NCBI GenBank assembly: GCA_031275325.1
Contig: JAISOX010000114.1
Location: forward strand, 1 to 36,590
Length of the DNA stretch: 36,590 nucleotides
Direction: 5' to 3'
DNA from: Treponema sp.
GTDB taxonomy: Bacteria > Spirochaetota > Spirochaetia > Treponematales > Breznakiellaceae
The position numbers were made by a program, and so were the translations under genes. Under the pieces are notes generated by a model. That model saw only the letters and a list, made by a program, of their open reading frames with translations. It was not told the DNA's origin and ran no database searches. This document shows, in pieces, positions 15,075 through 24,557 of the stretch. The number at the start of each line of letters is the position of its first letter. Within the stretch, counting starts at the first letter, position 1.

Positions 15075-16250
15075 ATGGCTGACGAAATTGGTGTATTAAT
15101 TGTGGATGATTCTGCGCTGATGCGTAATCTTATAAGTAAAATGGTGGAATCAACTCCTGGTCTTGCGGTAGCTGAAAAAGCTATGAACGGGATCTTTGCG
15201 CTGCGAAAAATCCCCCGGGTTAATCCTGATATTATTGTCTTGGACCTGGAAATGCCGGAAATGAACGGCATCGAATTTCTTAAAGAGCGTAAAAGACTGG
15301 GCATTGAAATACCGGTGATTATTCTTTCCGCCTTGGCCCGCCGGGGCGCGGAGCTGACCATGGAGGCGCTGGCTTTGGGGGCCAGTGATTTTATCCATAA
15401 ACCGTCGGATATGGGGAGCGATGATATCTACACGGTGAAAAACGCGCTCACCGGTATGCTCTTAGGGTACGGCAGCAAATACCGGCGGTCCGCAGGCAAG
15501 AAGCAGGTCTCCATAGATTATACCCAGTACGAGTTTAAAAAACCGGAGATCCCCCATAAGAGTACGCCCGCTCCCTCGACCGATAACTTTGTGAACCACA
15601 TACGATCCACCTTAGGGGTGGCTCCCACTACAGGTCCCGCGAAGCCTCCAACCCGGCTGCGGAAACCGGGTAAAATGGAAATCATTGCCATGGGCATTTC
15701 TACCGGAGGCCCTGATGCGCTGCGCGTGCTCTTTTCCCAGCTTGATCCGGATTTATCCGTACCTATAGTGGTGGTACAGCACATGCCCCCGGGATTTACC
15801 AATGAGTTTGCCAAAAGCCTGGACCGGGTTTGTCCCCTGGAGGTCAAGGAAGCGGAAGAAGGGGATATCATCAAGCCGGGACGCATCTTGATAGCCCAAG
15901 GGAATAAGCACCTTGAGATGGAACGGAAAGCCTTGTCCGTAATAGCCCATCTTTCCGACGCCCCCCTGGTAAGCGGGCACCGGCCTTCGGCAGATGTCCT
16001 CTTCGCTTCGGTGGCCAAGGTCTTCGGTAATCAGGCTATGGGGGTCATTATGACGGGAATGGGCCGGGACGGCGCTGAACAGTTGGGTACTATTTATCAA
16101 GAGGGGGGCATTACCCTGGGACAAGATGAAGCCAGCTCGGTGGTATACGGTATGCCCCGGGTTGCCTTTGAGATGGGCCATGTGATGGAACAGGTTTCCC
16201 TGGAGAACATGGCGCAACGGATCTGCTCCCTTGCTAAGGGGCAGGGTTAA
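15075..16250 (+). CDS. cheB: Chemotaxis response regulator protein-glutamate methylesterase CheB
   Basis: Removes methyl groups from, and deamidates, chemoreceptors when phosphorylated by CheA. Residues 1-125 form a receiver domain with the acidic pair D11-D12, phosphoacceptor D57 in IIVLDLEMPEMNG and the conserved Lys in DFIHKPS. After a Pro-rich linker, the methylesterase domain has Ser in GISTGGPDAL, His in VVVQHMPPGFT and Asp in MTGMGRDGAEQL, the expected catalytic triad. Length 391 aa. I chose ATG 15075 because GAGGAG lies seven bases upstream and the protein then begins at the receiver strand; the frame is open further upstream into the hairpin cluster. It is paired with cheR on the same strand, but the hairpin-filled gap suggests separate promoters. 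Confidence 0.95.
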   Translation: MADEIGVLIVDDSALMRNLISKMVESTPGLAVAEKAMNGIFALRKIPRVNPDIIVLDLEMPEMNGIEFLKERKRLGIEIPVIILSALARRGAELTMEALALGASDFIHKPSDMGSDDIYTVKNALTGMLLGYGSKYRRSAGKKQVSIDYTQYEFKKPEIPHKSTPAPSTDNFVNHIRSTLGVAPTTGPAKPPTRLRKPGKMEIIAMGISTGGPDALRVLFSQLDPDLSVPIVVVQHMPPGFTNEFAKSLDRVCPLEVKEAEEGDIIKPGRILIAQGNKHLEMERKALSVIAHLSDAPLVSGHRPSADVLFASVAKVFGNQAMGVIMTGMGRDGAEQLGTIYQEGGITLGQDEASSVVYGMPRVAFEMGHVMEQVSLENMAQRICSLAKGQG

Positions 16251-16310
16251 GCGGTTCCTTTGGGCAAGCGGGTTAGCACGGGGCCTGGGTTGCAGCATGA
16301 ATTCGGCAAA

Positions 16311-16330
16311 GACTTTTTCTCCTAAAAGTC
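16311..16330. repeat. Hairpin downstream of cheB
   Basis: GACTTTT and AAAAGTC form a 7-bp stem with a TCTCCT loop. It lies between the convergent cheB and ttcA-family genes and could end either transcript, although no long T run follows. Confidence 0.4.
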
Positions 16331-16481
16331 CGCCGGACCTTAGTCTGCCCTTACCGGAATGAAGGGATCCGCATGATTCGTGGAAAGGAGCGTTCATCCC
16401 CGGACCTTCCCTCTTTCACCGAATGTACCTTTGATAGCACAACGCCTGGGGGCAGCGTTTCCGGCAGTTTTGGGAACGGCC

Positions 16482-17237
16482 CTAGGGGTTTACCCTATCG
16501 AGGGGTTCCCCTTGGACCAGTAAATCCGAAAGAGCCTTAAAGATGCGCCGTTTTACCGCGCTGGAGTTACCGGTAAATTGGGCGATACCTTTCCGTATAT
16601 CCCGGCGTTGCGAGTGGATGCCGTAGGGACAGGTACACGCGGCCTTGAGGATATCCTGTTCTGCAGCGCACGCGGCTATCTGCTGTTCTTCCACATATCC
16701 CAAAGGACGGATGAGACGTACCGGGTACTTTCGATAGGAAAGCGCCATAGGCATGGCGGAAAGTTCCCCCTTCGCGGTCATGTTCATAAAAAAGGTTTCG
16801 ATGATGTCATCCAGGTGATGCCCTAAGGCGATCTGGTTGAACTTATGGGCGAGGGCATAGCGTAACAGTTCGGTACGCCGCTGGGTAGAGCACCAATAAC
16901 AGTTCATTTTCTCCCCGGGTTTGAGCCTGCCTATGATGGGGACGAAGAGGTCTGTAAACGGAATGCCCCAGGCTTCCAGCTTCTGGGAAAGGACGGATTT
17001 TTTACAACACCCGCAGAAGTCGCTGGAAATGTGGAGCGCCGCGAGTTCGTAGTCGGTTTTAAGGGCCGGGCGCACCTGCTCCAGGGCCCAGGCCAGGACC
17101 GTCGAATCTTTCCCCCCGGAAACGGCAATGAGGATCCGGTCGCCTGTCCTGATGAGGTTCCGCTCCCGAATGGCTTTGATGAGCAATTTTTGCACCACCC
17201 TGCCTGCGGCGGTTCTGCGGAAGCAGCGGTTACTCAT
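16482..17237 (-). CDS. TtcA-family tRNA 2-thiolation protein (PP-loop ATPase)
   Basis: Predicted to activate a tRNA base by adenylation and replace oxygen with sulphur; the best known member, TtcA, makes 2-thiocytidine at tRNA position 32. The 251-residue protein has the PP-loop SGGKDST near residue 40 and cysteine motifs FCGCCKKS, NCYWCSTQRRTELL and CTCPYG that may hold an iron-sulphur cluster. ALGHHLDDIIETFFMN is the family's second signature. Its ATG overlaps the tcdA stop (ATGA at 17234-17237), so translation is coupled. Pairing with tcdA makes a small tRNA-modification operon. The exact base and position modified are inferred from the family. Confidence 0.85.
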   Translation of the reverse strand: MSNRCFRRTAAGRVVQKLLIKAIRERNLIRTGDRILIAVSGGKDSTVLAWALEQVRPALKTDYELAALHISSDFCGCCKKSVLSQKLEAWGIPFTDLFVPIIGRLKPGEKMNCYWCSTQRRTELLRYALAHKFNQIALGHHLDDIIETFFMNMTAKGELSAMPMALSYRKYPVRLIRPLGYVEEQQIAACAAEQDILKAACTCPYGIHSQRRDIRKGIAQFTGNSSAVKRRIFKALSDLLVQGEPLDRVNP

Positions 17238-18076
17238 ACCCGGGCAGCCTCAAGCAGGGCTTCCTGCTCAGGTTCCGGGGTATACCGGGCGTAGATATCC
17301 CGGATCACCAAACTGGCGAGGATCATCCCTGCTGCAGCCGTAACCGGCACCGCGCTGCCGTTGATCGCCTTCTTGGAACTGCACCATTCAACCGAAGGGT
17401 TCCCTGCTTCATCTTCCTTGAAGGCCCGGGTTGGACAGTGGCATTGGGCAGAACCGCAGGAAACCGGAATCCCCCTTTGGAAGGGCAGCTGCTCGGCGCT
17501 GTACACCACGGTAAAATGCCCCTGAAAACCGCGTTTCCGTAAACCAGACCGGACCAGCCGCGCCAGAGCGCAGCCCTGAGTCTCCCAAATATCCGCGATC
17601 TTAAGCTGGGTAGGATCCAGCTTCCGGGCCATCCCCATAGAAGCGTAAAGCCGTATTCCCCGCTGGGCAGCCGCCTCAATAAGATCCAGTTTATAGGTGA
17701 GGCTGTCAATCGCATCAATGATGTAGTCCGCAGTCTCAATCGTGAAACTATCCGCCGCCGCCCGGGAGAAGACCCTGCCAAAAGCCTGGACCCTGCATCC
17801 CGGATTGATCTCCAAGAGCCGCGCTTTAAGGGCTTCGACTTTGGCCTGTCCCAGGGTACTGCTTACCGCCTGGACTTGGCGGTTTATATTAGTAACGCAT
17901 ACCCGGTCAGAATCAACGACGGCCAGGTCCCCGATCCCTGAACGAACCAAGGCTTCAGCGCACCAGCTTCCCACACCGCCTACACCGAAAACCATCACCC
18001 TGGTCCGGGCGCACGCCTCCAGGGTTTCAGAACCGGTGAGCAGGGCAAGTCTTTGAAAACGGGGATTAATAGCCAT
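17234..18076 (-). CDS. tcdA: tRNA threonylcarbamoyladenosine dehydratase (TcdA/CsdL, E1-like)
   Basis: ThiF/E1-like ATP-dependent enzyme that would cyclise t6A at tRNA position 37 to ct6A. The Rossmann motif [17 protein letters not shown] opens the domain; [20 protein letters not shown] carries the adenylation residues, with the following Arg; [15 protein letters not shown] is the typical mid-domain segment. Cysteines in [10 protein letters not shown] are present. Near the C-terminus is a hydrophobic helix ([16 protein letters not shown]), as in TcdA. I chose the start giving [10 protein letters not shown] (280 aa, near the family's ~270) rather than upstream in-frame starts, which add a non-homologous stretch. 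It overlaps the ttcA-family gene by four bases and is divergent from trpB. Confidence 0.88.
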   Translation of the reverse strand: MAINPRFQRLALLTGSETLEACARTRVMVFGVGGVGSWCAEALVRSGIGDLAVVDSDRVCVTNINRQVQAVSSTLGQAKVEALKARLLEINPGCRVQAFGRVFSRAAADSFTIETADYIIDAIDSLTYKLDLIEAAAQRGIRLYASMGMARKLDPTQLKIADIWETQGCALARLVRSGLRKRGFQGHFTVVYSAEQLPFQRGIPVSCGSAQCHCPTRAFKEDEAGNPSVEWCSSKKAINGSAVPVTAAAGMILASLVIRDIYARYTPEPEQEALLEAARV

Positions 18077-18109
18077 GAATAGGAACCAGTGTACCCCGAT
18101 AGAACCTTT

Positions 18110-18123
18110 AAGGCAATTGCCTT
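18110..18123. promoter_or_regulatory. 14-bp perfect palindrome between tcdA and trpB
   Basis: AAGGCAATTGCCTT has no loop and lies in the divergent gap, about 130 bases before trpB and 34 before tcdA. It has the form of a dimeric repressor site, but no regulator can be named and chance is possible. A TATACT box at 18226-18231 could be the -10 of trpB; no good -35 accompanies it. Confidence 0.3.
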
Positions 18124-18251
18124 TCGCAGGAAACCGGATGGAGTTACCCTGGACAGGATGCGTTGCCAGAAGGAGGCCGCCCCGGCTCACCACCCTGTTC
18201 CCTATTCCCTATTCCGTCAATTCCTTATACTCTTGGATGTGGAGGAATCGC

Positions 18252-19436
18252 ATGAAGCTAAACCGATTCGGGGACTATGGGGGACAGTATATTCCGGAAA
18301 CCTTGATGAACGAGATCAGCCGCTTGGAAAAGGCCTATGCCTTTTATAAGGAGGACCCGGCCTTTAACGAGGAGATGACCGGGCTGTTCAGGGATTATGC
18401 GGGAAGGCCCTCGCTGTTGTATTACGCGGATAAGATGACCCGCGACTTGGGGGGAGCGAAGGTGTACCTGAAACGGGAGGATCTGAACCATACCGGGTCT
18501 CATAAGATCAACAATGCCCTGGGCCAGGCGCTTTTGGCAAAGAAAATGGGCAAGACCCGGCTCATCGCGGAAACCGGGGCAGGTCAGCATGGGGTTGCTG
18601 CGGCTACTGCAGCGGCCCTCCTGGGGCTGAGCTGCGAGATCTTCATGGGGGAAGAAGATATGGAGCGGCAGAGCCTCAATGTTTACCGGATGCAGCTTTT
18701 GGGGGCGCAGGTACACCCGGTAAAGACCGGTACCCGGGTACTGAAGGATGCGGTGAATGAGGCCATGCGGGAATGGGTGAGCCGGGTGGAGGATACCCTT
18801 TATGTGCTGGGTTCGGTGATGGGGCCCCATCCCTTCCCAAGGATGGTCCGGGATTTCCAGAGCGTCATCGGTAAGGAGGCTCGGCAGCAGCTGCTGGAAA
18901 AGGAGGGGCAGCTCCCCTTGGCGGTGATTGCCTGCGTGGGGGGAGGCAGTAACGCCATCGGGATATTCTATTGTTTTATCCCGGATACCAGCGTCAGGCT
19001 CATCGGCTGTGAGGCTGCGGGGAAGGGCCTGGATACGCCCCAACACGCGGCCACGATCAGCCGGGGGAGGGTGGGTATTTTCCACGGGATGAAGTCCTAT
19101 TTCTGCCAGGATGCGGAGGGGCAGATCGCGCCGGTCTACTCGATTTCCGCAGGGCTGGATTATCCGGGGATAGGGCCGGAACACGCCTACTTGCATGACA
19201 CAGGCCGGGCGGAATATGCGGCGGTTACGGATGAGGAAGCAGTGTCGGCTTTTGAGTACCTTGCCGCTATGGAGGGGATTATTCCGGCTATTGAAAGCGC
19301 CCATGCAGTGGCCTATGCCCGCAAACTGGCGCCAACCCTGGATAAGGCGGGGAGTATCATCATCTGTCTTTCCGGGCGGGGGGATAAGGACGTGGCCGCG
19401 ATTGGCCGGTATCGGGGGGTTTCGATTTATGAGTAA
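18252..19436 (+). CDS. trpB: Tryptophan synthase beta chain
   Basis: Condenses indole with serine to give tryptophan, using pyridoxal phosphate. The 394-residue protein starts [19 protein letters not shown], as TrpB does. [20 protein letters not shown] contains the PLP lysine; [20 protein letters not shown] follows, and [12 protein letters not shown] is the phosphate-binding loop. The C-terminal LSGRGDKD is conserved. The start is set by GGAGGA six bases before ATG 18252; the open frame runs on upstream without similarity. It overlaps trpA by eight bases. No other trp biosynthetic genes adjoin, so the pair may work on indole from elsewhere or with distant trp genes. Confidence 0.96.
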   Translation: MKLNRFGDYGGQYIPETLMNEISRLEKAYAFYKEDPAFNEEMTGLFRDYAGRPSLLYYADKMTRDLGGAKVYLKREDLNHTGSHKINNALGQALLAKKMGKTRLIAETGAGQHGVAAATAAALLGLSCEIFMGEEDMERQSLNVYRMQLLGAQVHPVKTGTRVLKDAVNEAMREWVSRVEDTLYVLGSVMGPHPFPRMVRDFQSVIGKEARQQLLEKEGQLPLAVIACVGGGSNAIGIFYCFIPDTSVRLIGCEAAGKGLDTPQHAATISRGRVGIFHGMKSYFCQDAEGQIAPVYSISAGLDYPGIGPEHAYLHDTGRAEYAAVTDEEAVSAFEYLAAMEGIIPAIESAHAVAYARKLAPTLDKAGSIIICLSGRGDKDVAAIGRYRGVSIYE

Positions 19437-20208
19437 GTTGCATGAGGCCTTTCAAAAGGCCCGGGGACACAAGGCTTTTATCGGGTTTATAAGCGGGGGG
19501 GATCCCTCTTTGGAGAAGAGCCGCGACTTTGTTTTGGAGATGGTCAGAGCTGGAGCGGACATCGTGGAGATTGGGATTCCTTTTTCCGACCCTATTGCCG
19601 AAGGCCCGGTGATTCAAGCGGCCAATCTCCGGGCACTGAAGGCGGGAAGTACCCTGGAGGGGATATTCCGCCTGGTGGAAGAGCTGCGGCGGCAAACCCA
19701 GGTCCCCCTGGTTTTGCTCACCTATTTGAATCCGGTTTTTCAGTATGGGTATGAGCGGTTTTTCAAACGCTGCCAAGCGCTTGGGGTGGATGGCATCATT
19801 ATTCCGGATCTGCCCTTTGAGGAACAGCAGGAGGTGCGTACCGCAGCGGATCCCGCTGGGGTAGATCTGATTTCCCTGATTGCCCCCACTTCCGCGGAGC
19901 GCATTCAGGAGATTGCCGCGGAGGCCCGGGGATTTCTCTATGTGGTGTCTTCCTTGGGGGTTACCGGGATGCGGGGGAAGATTGAGACGGATCTGGCCCC
20001 CTTGATTGGAGCGGTACGGCAGGCGAGCGCCATACCTGCCGCGGTGGGATTCGGCATCAATACCCCTGAACAGGCCGCGGCGATAGGGAAGTTTGCTGAC
20101 GGGGTGATTGTAGGGAGCGCCATTGTAAAGATCATTGAAGAACATGGGGCGGATGCAGGGAGGCATATTTACCAGTATGTCCAGAGGATGAAGGACGCGC
20201 TGATCTGA
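19429..20208 (+). CDS. trpA: Tryptophan synthase alpha chain
   Basis: Cleaves indole-3-glycerol phosphate and passes indole to TrpB through the complex tunnel. Length 259 aa. [11 protein letters not shown] is the first strand, [20 protein letters not shown] holds the catalytic Glu (equivalent to Glu49), [11 protein letters not shown] and [10 protein letters not shown] follow, and [12 protein letters not shown] and [11 protein letters not shown] are the phosphate-binding loops. The second catalytic acid, Asp60 in the enteric enzyme, is Glu here (SDPIAEGP instead of the usual SDPxADGP). I recall such Glu variants from other anaerobes, but this is from memory. The ATG at 19429 lies within the end of trpB, giving translational coupling. 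Upstream start codons in this frame lie inside trpB and are not used. Confidence 0.95.
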   Translation: MSKLHEAFQKARGHKAFIGFISGGDPSLEKSRDFVLEMVRAGADIVEIGIPFSDPIAEGPVIQAANLRALKAGSTLEGIFRLVEELRRQTQVPLVLLTYLNPVFQYGYERFFKRCQALGVDGIIIPDLPFEEQQEVRTAADPAGVDLISLIAPTSAERIQEIAAEARGFLYVVSSLGVTGMRGKIETDLAPLIGAVRQASAIPAAVGFGINTPEQAAAIGKFADGVIVGSAIVKIIEEHGADAGRHIYQYVQRMKDALI

Positions 20209-20228
20209 GGCCGCCTCAGGGCTGGACT

Positions 20229-20998
20229 TTGATCCGGGCGGTGCAGCCCCTTTGATCCGGGCGGATCAGCCCCCTTGCTCCGGGCGGATCAGCCCCCTTG
20301 ATCCGGGCGGATCAAACCCCTTGAACAGGGCGGTACAGCCTCTTTGAACAGGGCGGATCAGTCCCCTTGATCCAGGCGGATCAAACCCCTTGATCCGGGC
20401 GGATCAGCCCCCTTGATCCGGGCGGATCAGCCCCCTTGATCCGGGCGGATCAAACCCCTTGAACAGGGTTGTTCAAAGTCCTTGAACAGGGCGGATCAGC
20501 CCCTTTGATCCGGGCGGTATGGACACTCTGTACCGGGCGGTGCGGACACCCTGCATCGGGCGGAGCAGCCTCCTTGATCCAGGCGGATCAAAGCCCTTGA
20601 ACCGGGCGGAGCAGCCTCCTTGATCCAGGCGGATCAAAGCCCTTGAACCGGGCGGATCAAACCCCTTGATCCAGGCGGATCAAAGCCCTTGAATAGGGCG
20701 GATCAGCCTCCTTGATCCGGGCGGATCAGCCTCCTTGAACAGGGTTGTTGAAAACCCTCGAACAGGGTTGTTCAAAGCCCTTGAACAGGGCGGATCAAAC
20801 CCCTTGAACAGGGTTGTTCAAAGCCCTTGAACAGGGCGGATCAAACCCCTTGAACCGGGCGGATCAGCCTCCTTGAACAGGGTTGTTGAAAGCCCTCGGA
20901 CAGGGCGGATCAAAGCCCTTGAACCGGGCAGATCAAACCCCTTGAACCGGGCGGTATGGGACACCCTGCACCGCCCGGTGCGGACACCCTGATCCAGG
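20229..20998. repeat. Tandem array of 23-nt hairpin units (about 34 units)
   Basis: From 20229 there are 31 consecutive units of exactly 23 bases with no insertion or deletion, then three degenerate units up to proS. Each unit is a 7-base left arm, a 4-base G-rich loop (GGGC, AGGC or GGGT), a 7-base right arm and a 5-base C-rich spacer. The commonest arm pairs are TTGATCC with GGATCAA and TTGAACA with TGTTCAA, each perfectly complementary. Hybrid units (TTGAACA or TTGAACC with GGATCAA) also occur, as does a GGTGC-type variant near both ends of the degenerate part. A right arm can also pair with the next left arm, so two pairing registers exist. There are no unique spacers. Confidence 0.97.
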
Positions 20999-21025
20999 AT
21001 GGATGGGGTTTCTGGGGAAATTTCC

Positions 21026-21054
21026 TTGATAAATATCCTCCTGCTGGGTATGTT
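21026..21054 (+). promoter_or_regulatory. Possible proS promoter
   Basis: TTGATA (21026-21031) and TATGTT (21049-21054) are 17 bases apart; a TATAAA also lies at 21056-21061. They stand just after the repeat array and 35-60 bases before the proS start. Confidence 0.35.
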
Positions 21055-21088
21055 ATATAAAGATGAATTTTATGCTAAGGATTACGTT

Positions 21089-22900
21089 ATGTTGTTTACC
21101 CAGACCTTGATCCCCACCCTGCGGGAGGTTCCTGCAGATGCGGTTATTGCCAGCCACCGCCTTATGTTTCGTTCCGGGATGCTCCGAAAACTTGCCAATG
21201 GGCTTTTCGCCTACCTTCCGCTAGGACTGCGGTCCTTTCGTAAAGTAGAAGCCATTGTCCGGGAAGAAATGAATGGCGTCGGCGCTTTGGAGATAAAGCC
21301 CACGGTGGTGGTGCCTGGGGAACTCTGGAAAGAATCAGGCCGCTGGGAAACCATGGGCGACGCCATGCTCAAGGTAAAGAACCGGCTGGGAGGGGATTTT
21401 GTCGTGTCCCCTACCGCGGAAGAAGCCGTTACCAGCCTGGTTCGGGACGCCTTAGCGAGTTACCGCCAGCTTCCTCTGACCATATATCAGATCAACACCA
21501 AATACCGGGATGAGATCCGCCCCCGGTACGGGGTTATGCGGAGCCGGGAGTTCAGCATGAAAGACGCCTACTCGTATCATGCTGATGAGGCAAGCCTGGA
21601 TGAGACCTATCAAGCCATGGCCGCAGCGTATAGGCGGATTTTCAAACGGTGCGGCCTTTCGGTGATTCCCGTGCGGGCTGATTCAGGGGCTATGGGGGGG
21701 AGCGATTCGGAAGAATTCATGGTGGAGAGCGCGATTGGGGATAATACCCTCATCCTCTGCAGGGACTGCGATTACGCGGCCAATGTGGAAAAGGCGTCCT
21801 GCAAGCCTGAAGCCGCTCCCCAACCCCAGGCTTCCCCGGTTCCGGCCCTTGAGCCTATCCATACCCCGGGGGTTAAGACCATCGAACAGCTCTGCGCCTT
21901 CCTCAAGACCGACGCGCATACATTCATCAAGACCCTGATCTACCGTGCCCGTAACGTAGCCTTGGACCTTTCCGGCGCTCCGGGAGCATCTGGGCTGGCA
22001 AAGCGGAAATCCGCTGCTGAAGCGCCTGAGGTGTACCCTGAAGCCTTCTTTGCAGCGGCTATCCGGGGAGACCTGGAGGTAAACGAGGTCAAACTTGCCG
22101 CGGTCCTCAAGGCTTCGGAAATATCCCTTGCTACGGATGATGAAGTGGAGCGTCTTACCGCCGCGCCCCTTGGGTTTGCCGGGCCAGTGGGGCTTACCAC
22201 GATTCCCCTGGTAGCGGACCTCACGGTTGCCGCCTTGCAGGATGGGATCACCGGGGCTTTGGCCGGGGATACCCACTATGTCCATGTGGTCTACGGCAGG
22301 GACTTTGTCCCCTGGCTTACTGCGGATATACGGACCGTGGTTTCCGGCGACCGCTGCGCGCGCTGCGGAGGAGAACTCTACGAAAAAAAGGGCAATGAAC
22401 TGGGGCATATCTTTAAGCTGGGCTATAAATATACCCGGTCCATGCAGGTAAGCTATCTGGACGAAAGCGGACAGACCTGCATCCCTTTGATGGGTACCTA
22501 CGGTATCGGCATTGACCGGACCCTTGCCTCGGTGATCGAGGAGCATCACGACGATGAGGGCATCATCTGGCCCATGTCCGTGGCGCCTTATCAGGCGATC
22601 ATCATTCCCATTACCTATGCAGGTCCGGTGAAGGCTTTGGCGCATACCCTGGCAGCTGATTTGGAACAGAGCCGTATTGAGGTGCTGCTCGACGACCGGA
22701 ACGAACGGCCCGGGGTTAAATTCAAGGATGCGGACCTCATGGGTATTCCCTACCGGGTGGTGGTGGGAGAAAAGAACCTGGCCCGGGACGTCCCGGCAGT
22801 GGAAGTGAAACGCCGGGGTGAAACGGCTGTCCGGCTCGTGGAGGTATCCAAGGCCGAGGCCGAACTGAGCCGCTTGGTGCATAGGGAATTAGACTGCTGA
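21089..22900 (+). CDS. proS: Prolyl-tRNA synthetase (bacterial type with YbaK-like editing insertion)
   Basis: Charges tRNA-Pro with proline. The 603-residue protein begins MLFTQTLIPTLREVPADAVIASH and contains class II motif 1 (GLRSFRKVEAIVREEMN), motif 2 (RPRYGVMRSREFSMKDAYSYH) and motif 3 (GTYGIGIDRTLASVIEEHH). Residues about 230-400 form the insertion with a YbaK-like editing domain that removes mischarged alanine; it is preceded by an Ala/Pro-rich stretch and contains a less usual polar run (GAPGASGLAKRKSAAEAPE). The anticodon-binding domain closes the protein. I chose ATG 21089 because AAGGA lies seven bases upstream and the family N-terminus starts there; the frame is open back to 20999. 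It stands alone, directly downstream of the 23-nt hairpin array. Confidence 0.96.
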   Translation: MLFTQTLIPTLREVPADAVIASHRLMFRSGMLRKLANGLFAYLPLGLRSFRKVEAIVREEMNGVGALEIKPTVVVPGELWKESGRWETMGDAMLKVKNRLGGDFVVSPTAEEAVTSLVRDALASYRQLPLTIYQINTKYRDEIRPRYGVMRSREFSMKDAYSYHADEASLDETYQAMAAAYRRIFKRCGLSVIPVRADSGAMGGSDSEEFMVESAIGDNTLILCRDCDYAANVEKASCKPEAAPQPQASPVPALEPIHTPGVKTIEQLCAFLKTDAHTFIKTLIYRARNVALDLSGAPGASGLAKRKSAAEAPEVYPEAFFAAAIRGDLEVNEVKLAAVLKASEISLATDDEVERLTAAPLGFAGPVGLTTIPLVADLTVAALQDGITGALAGDTHYVHVVYGRDFVPWLTADIRTVVSGDRCARCGGELYEKKGNELGHIFKLGYKYTRSMQVSYLDESGQTCIPLMGTYGIGIDRTLASVIEEHHDDEGIIWPMSVAPYQAIIIPITYAGPVKALAHTLAADLEQSRIEVLLDDRNERPGVKFKDADLMGIPYRVVVGEKNLARDVPAVEVKRRGETAVRLVEVSKAEAELSRLVHRELDC

Positions 22901-23053
22901 ACCTATCTCCAATCAGGACTTTTATCGTATTCCTTGCAGGTGGGGTAAGGGGCCGGTTCCTGGGAACAGGTGAGGGGATTATACGGCCATACCCTGGATA
23001 ACGGTATAGCGCAACGGCGAAATCCCATGAATTATCGGTATAAAAATAACGAA

Positions 23054-23077
23054 ACCATGGCTTATGGTATTTTTTTA
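23054..23077 (+). terminator. Possible terminator after proS
   Basis: ACCAT and ATGGT form a short 5-bp stem around GGCTT, followed by an A and eight T residues. The stem is weak. The 244-base gap also holds GTTCC/GGAAC at 22956-22967, identical to a hairpin at 1473-1484. Confidence 0.35.
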
Positions 23078-23144
23078 TAAATTTAGCCGTTAGGGTGTAT
23101 TATGTTCTGAACAACCCCGTAGACTGGAATACCAGGAGGTTGTT

Positions 23145-24557
23145 ATGAACCGGTATCGCCGGGATACAAGCGCCCAGCTCAAAGATAAAAATGTTCAGTC
23201 AAATCTTATCAACCGCAGAGAGATAGAACCGTTGCTATTTAAAGCCTATGAAATCCTTAAATCCTATGAATGCGCCATAGGGTGCGCTGTTTCGGTCTTA
23301 GATAAAACCGGAAGCAGCATAGAAATATCGAATTATAAGGATGTGATTTTCTTTTGCGCCCTCTGCAGGAAATATCATGCGGACCCCCACCGGGTGTGGG
23401 GGGAAGATGAATATCCCTGTACTAAGATGCACCAGGACAGCATTGTCCAGGCCGAGCGCCAAGGGGGTCTCTATATTTATGTATGCGATCTGGGTTTCAT
23501 CTATTGGACCAGCGTGATCTATTCAGGAGGCAGACAGGTAGGAGCCCTCATTGCGGGGAGGCTGCTCTTTGTTGCACGGGAGGCGGCGGCTGCAAAGATC
23601 CAGGCCCTCAGCAGAGGGGCGGTTTCAGCGGATAAAGCCCTGGCCTATCTCGCGGACATTCCTGAACGGACCTATGATGAGATAAAAGCCATGGCCCAGA
23701 CCCTCCAGTTCTGTACCGAATATCTGACCAGCAGCGATGAGGGTACTAATGAAGTGATCAAATACATGGCTGAACGCAAGCCCGCCATGCCCCACTCCTG
23801 TGCCAGGAATAAACCCCATACCCCGCCCGCGCCTGGTTATCCCCTGGATAAGGAACGGATGCTCCTGGCCGCGCTTCGGCGGGGGGACAATGAAAAGGGC
23901 AGGGCTATTTTGAAGGAATTATTGGAACTCATGGCGATTACCAGCCCTGGTAATTTTGAGTTTATCCAGTTACGGGCCATAGAACTGGTGGTGCTTCTTT
24001 CACGGGAGATCCTCACGGTGGACCGGTCAGAAGACGGCAAAGCCCTGGAAACCAACAACCGGTATCTGAAGAAAATTCAGGAGTCCCGGACCATCGAAGA
24101 TCTGACCGAAACCATGCAGGGCATCATCGACCGCATGGCAGGGCGGATATTCTCGTTTCAAGGGGTCCGCCACGCTTCAGCCCTCCGTAAAGCGGAACGG
24201 TTTATATGGGAAAACTACACCCGTAAACTCTGCCTACAGGAAGTGGCTGACGCTTCCGGGCTTTCCGCTCCCTATTTCAGCACTATTTTCAAGGAAGAAA
24301 TGGGAGAAAACCTCTCCAGTTATTTGAACCGCCTGCGGGTAGAAAAGGCTGCCCTCTTGTTGACGGAAACCGATTTATCCCTCAACGAAATCGCGGGGAC
24401 CTGCGGATTTGAGGAGCAAAGCTGGTTCTCAAAGATATTTAAAAGCTATACCGGGATAAACCCTCGAAAATACCGGGAACAAGGGGGAGGCCCGATCTCC
24501 ACGGTTCCTGAGGAGGATCCCCAGGGATACCCCTCTTTAGAGGCTGGTAACGGGTGA
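23145..24557 (+). CDS. PocR-domain AraC-family transcriptional regulator (first copy)
   Basis: A 470-residue regulator. Residues about 25-155 match the PocR sensory domain named after the regulator of cobalamin and propanediol genes: cysteines in FFCALCRKYHADPH and YPCTKMHQDSIVQAERQGG, then YIYVCDLGFIYWTSVIYSGG and VGALIAGRLL. A linker with GYPLDKERMLLAALRRGD follows. The C-terminal ~100 residues are two helix-turn-helix motifs of AraC type (LCLQEVADASGLSAPYFSTI; LSLNEIAGTCGFEEQSWFSK). GGAGG lies ahead of the ATG. A paralogue of the same architecture follows directly and then a corrinoid-protein homologue, so the ligand may be a corrinoid, a methylated compound or a small diol-like molecule; this is inference. 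Confidence 0.9.
   Translation: MNRYRRDTSAQLKDKNVQSNLINRREIEPLLFKAYEILKSYECAIGCAVSVLDKTGSSIEISNYKDVIFFCALCRKYHADPHRVWGEDEYPCTKMHQDSIVQAERQGGLYIYVCDLGFIYWTSVIYSGGRQVGALIAGRLLFVAREAAAAKIQALSRGAVSADKALAYLADIPERTYDEIKAMAQTLQFCTEYLTSSDEGTNEVIKYMAERKPAMPHSCARNKPHTPPAPGYPLDKERMLLAALRRGDNEKGRAILKELLELMAITSPGNFEFIQLRAIELVVLLSREILTVDRSEDGKALETNNRYLKKIQESRTIEDLTETMQGIIDRMAGRIFSFQGVRHASALRKAERFIWENYTRKLCLQEVADASGLSAPYFSTIFKEEMGENLSSYLNRLRVEKAALLLTETDLSLNEIAGTCGFEEQSWFSKIFKSYTGINPRKYREQGGGPISTVPEEDPQGYPSLEAGNG

Noticed and set aside
18258-19304. A 348-residue open frame opposite trpB
   Set aside because: Antisense shadow; trpB carries all family motifs.
20229-20998. CRISPR array
   Set aside because: Units abut with only 5-base C-rich spacers, spacers are not unique and no cas genes are present.
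21683-22882. A 399-residue open frame opposite proS
   Set aside because: Antisense shadow of a strongly conserved gene in GC-rich sequence.
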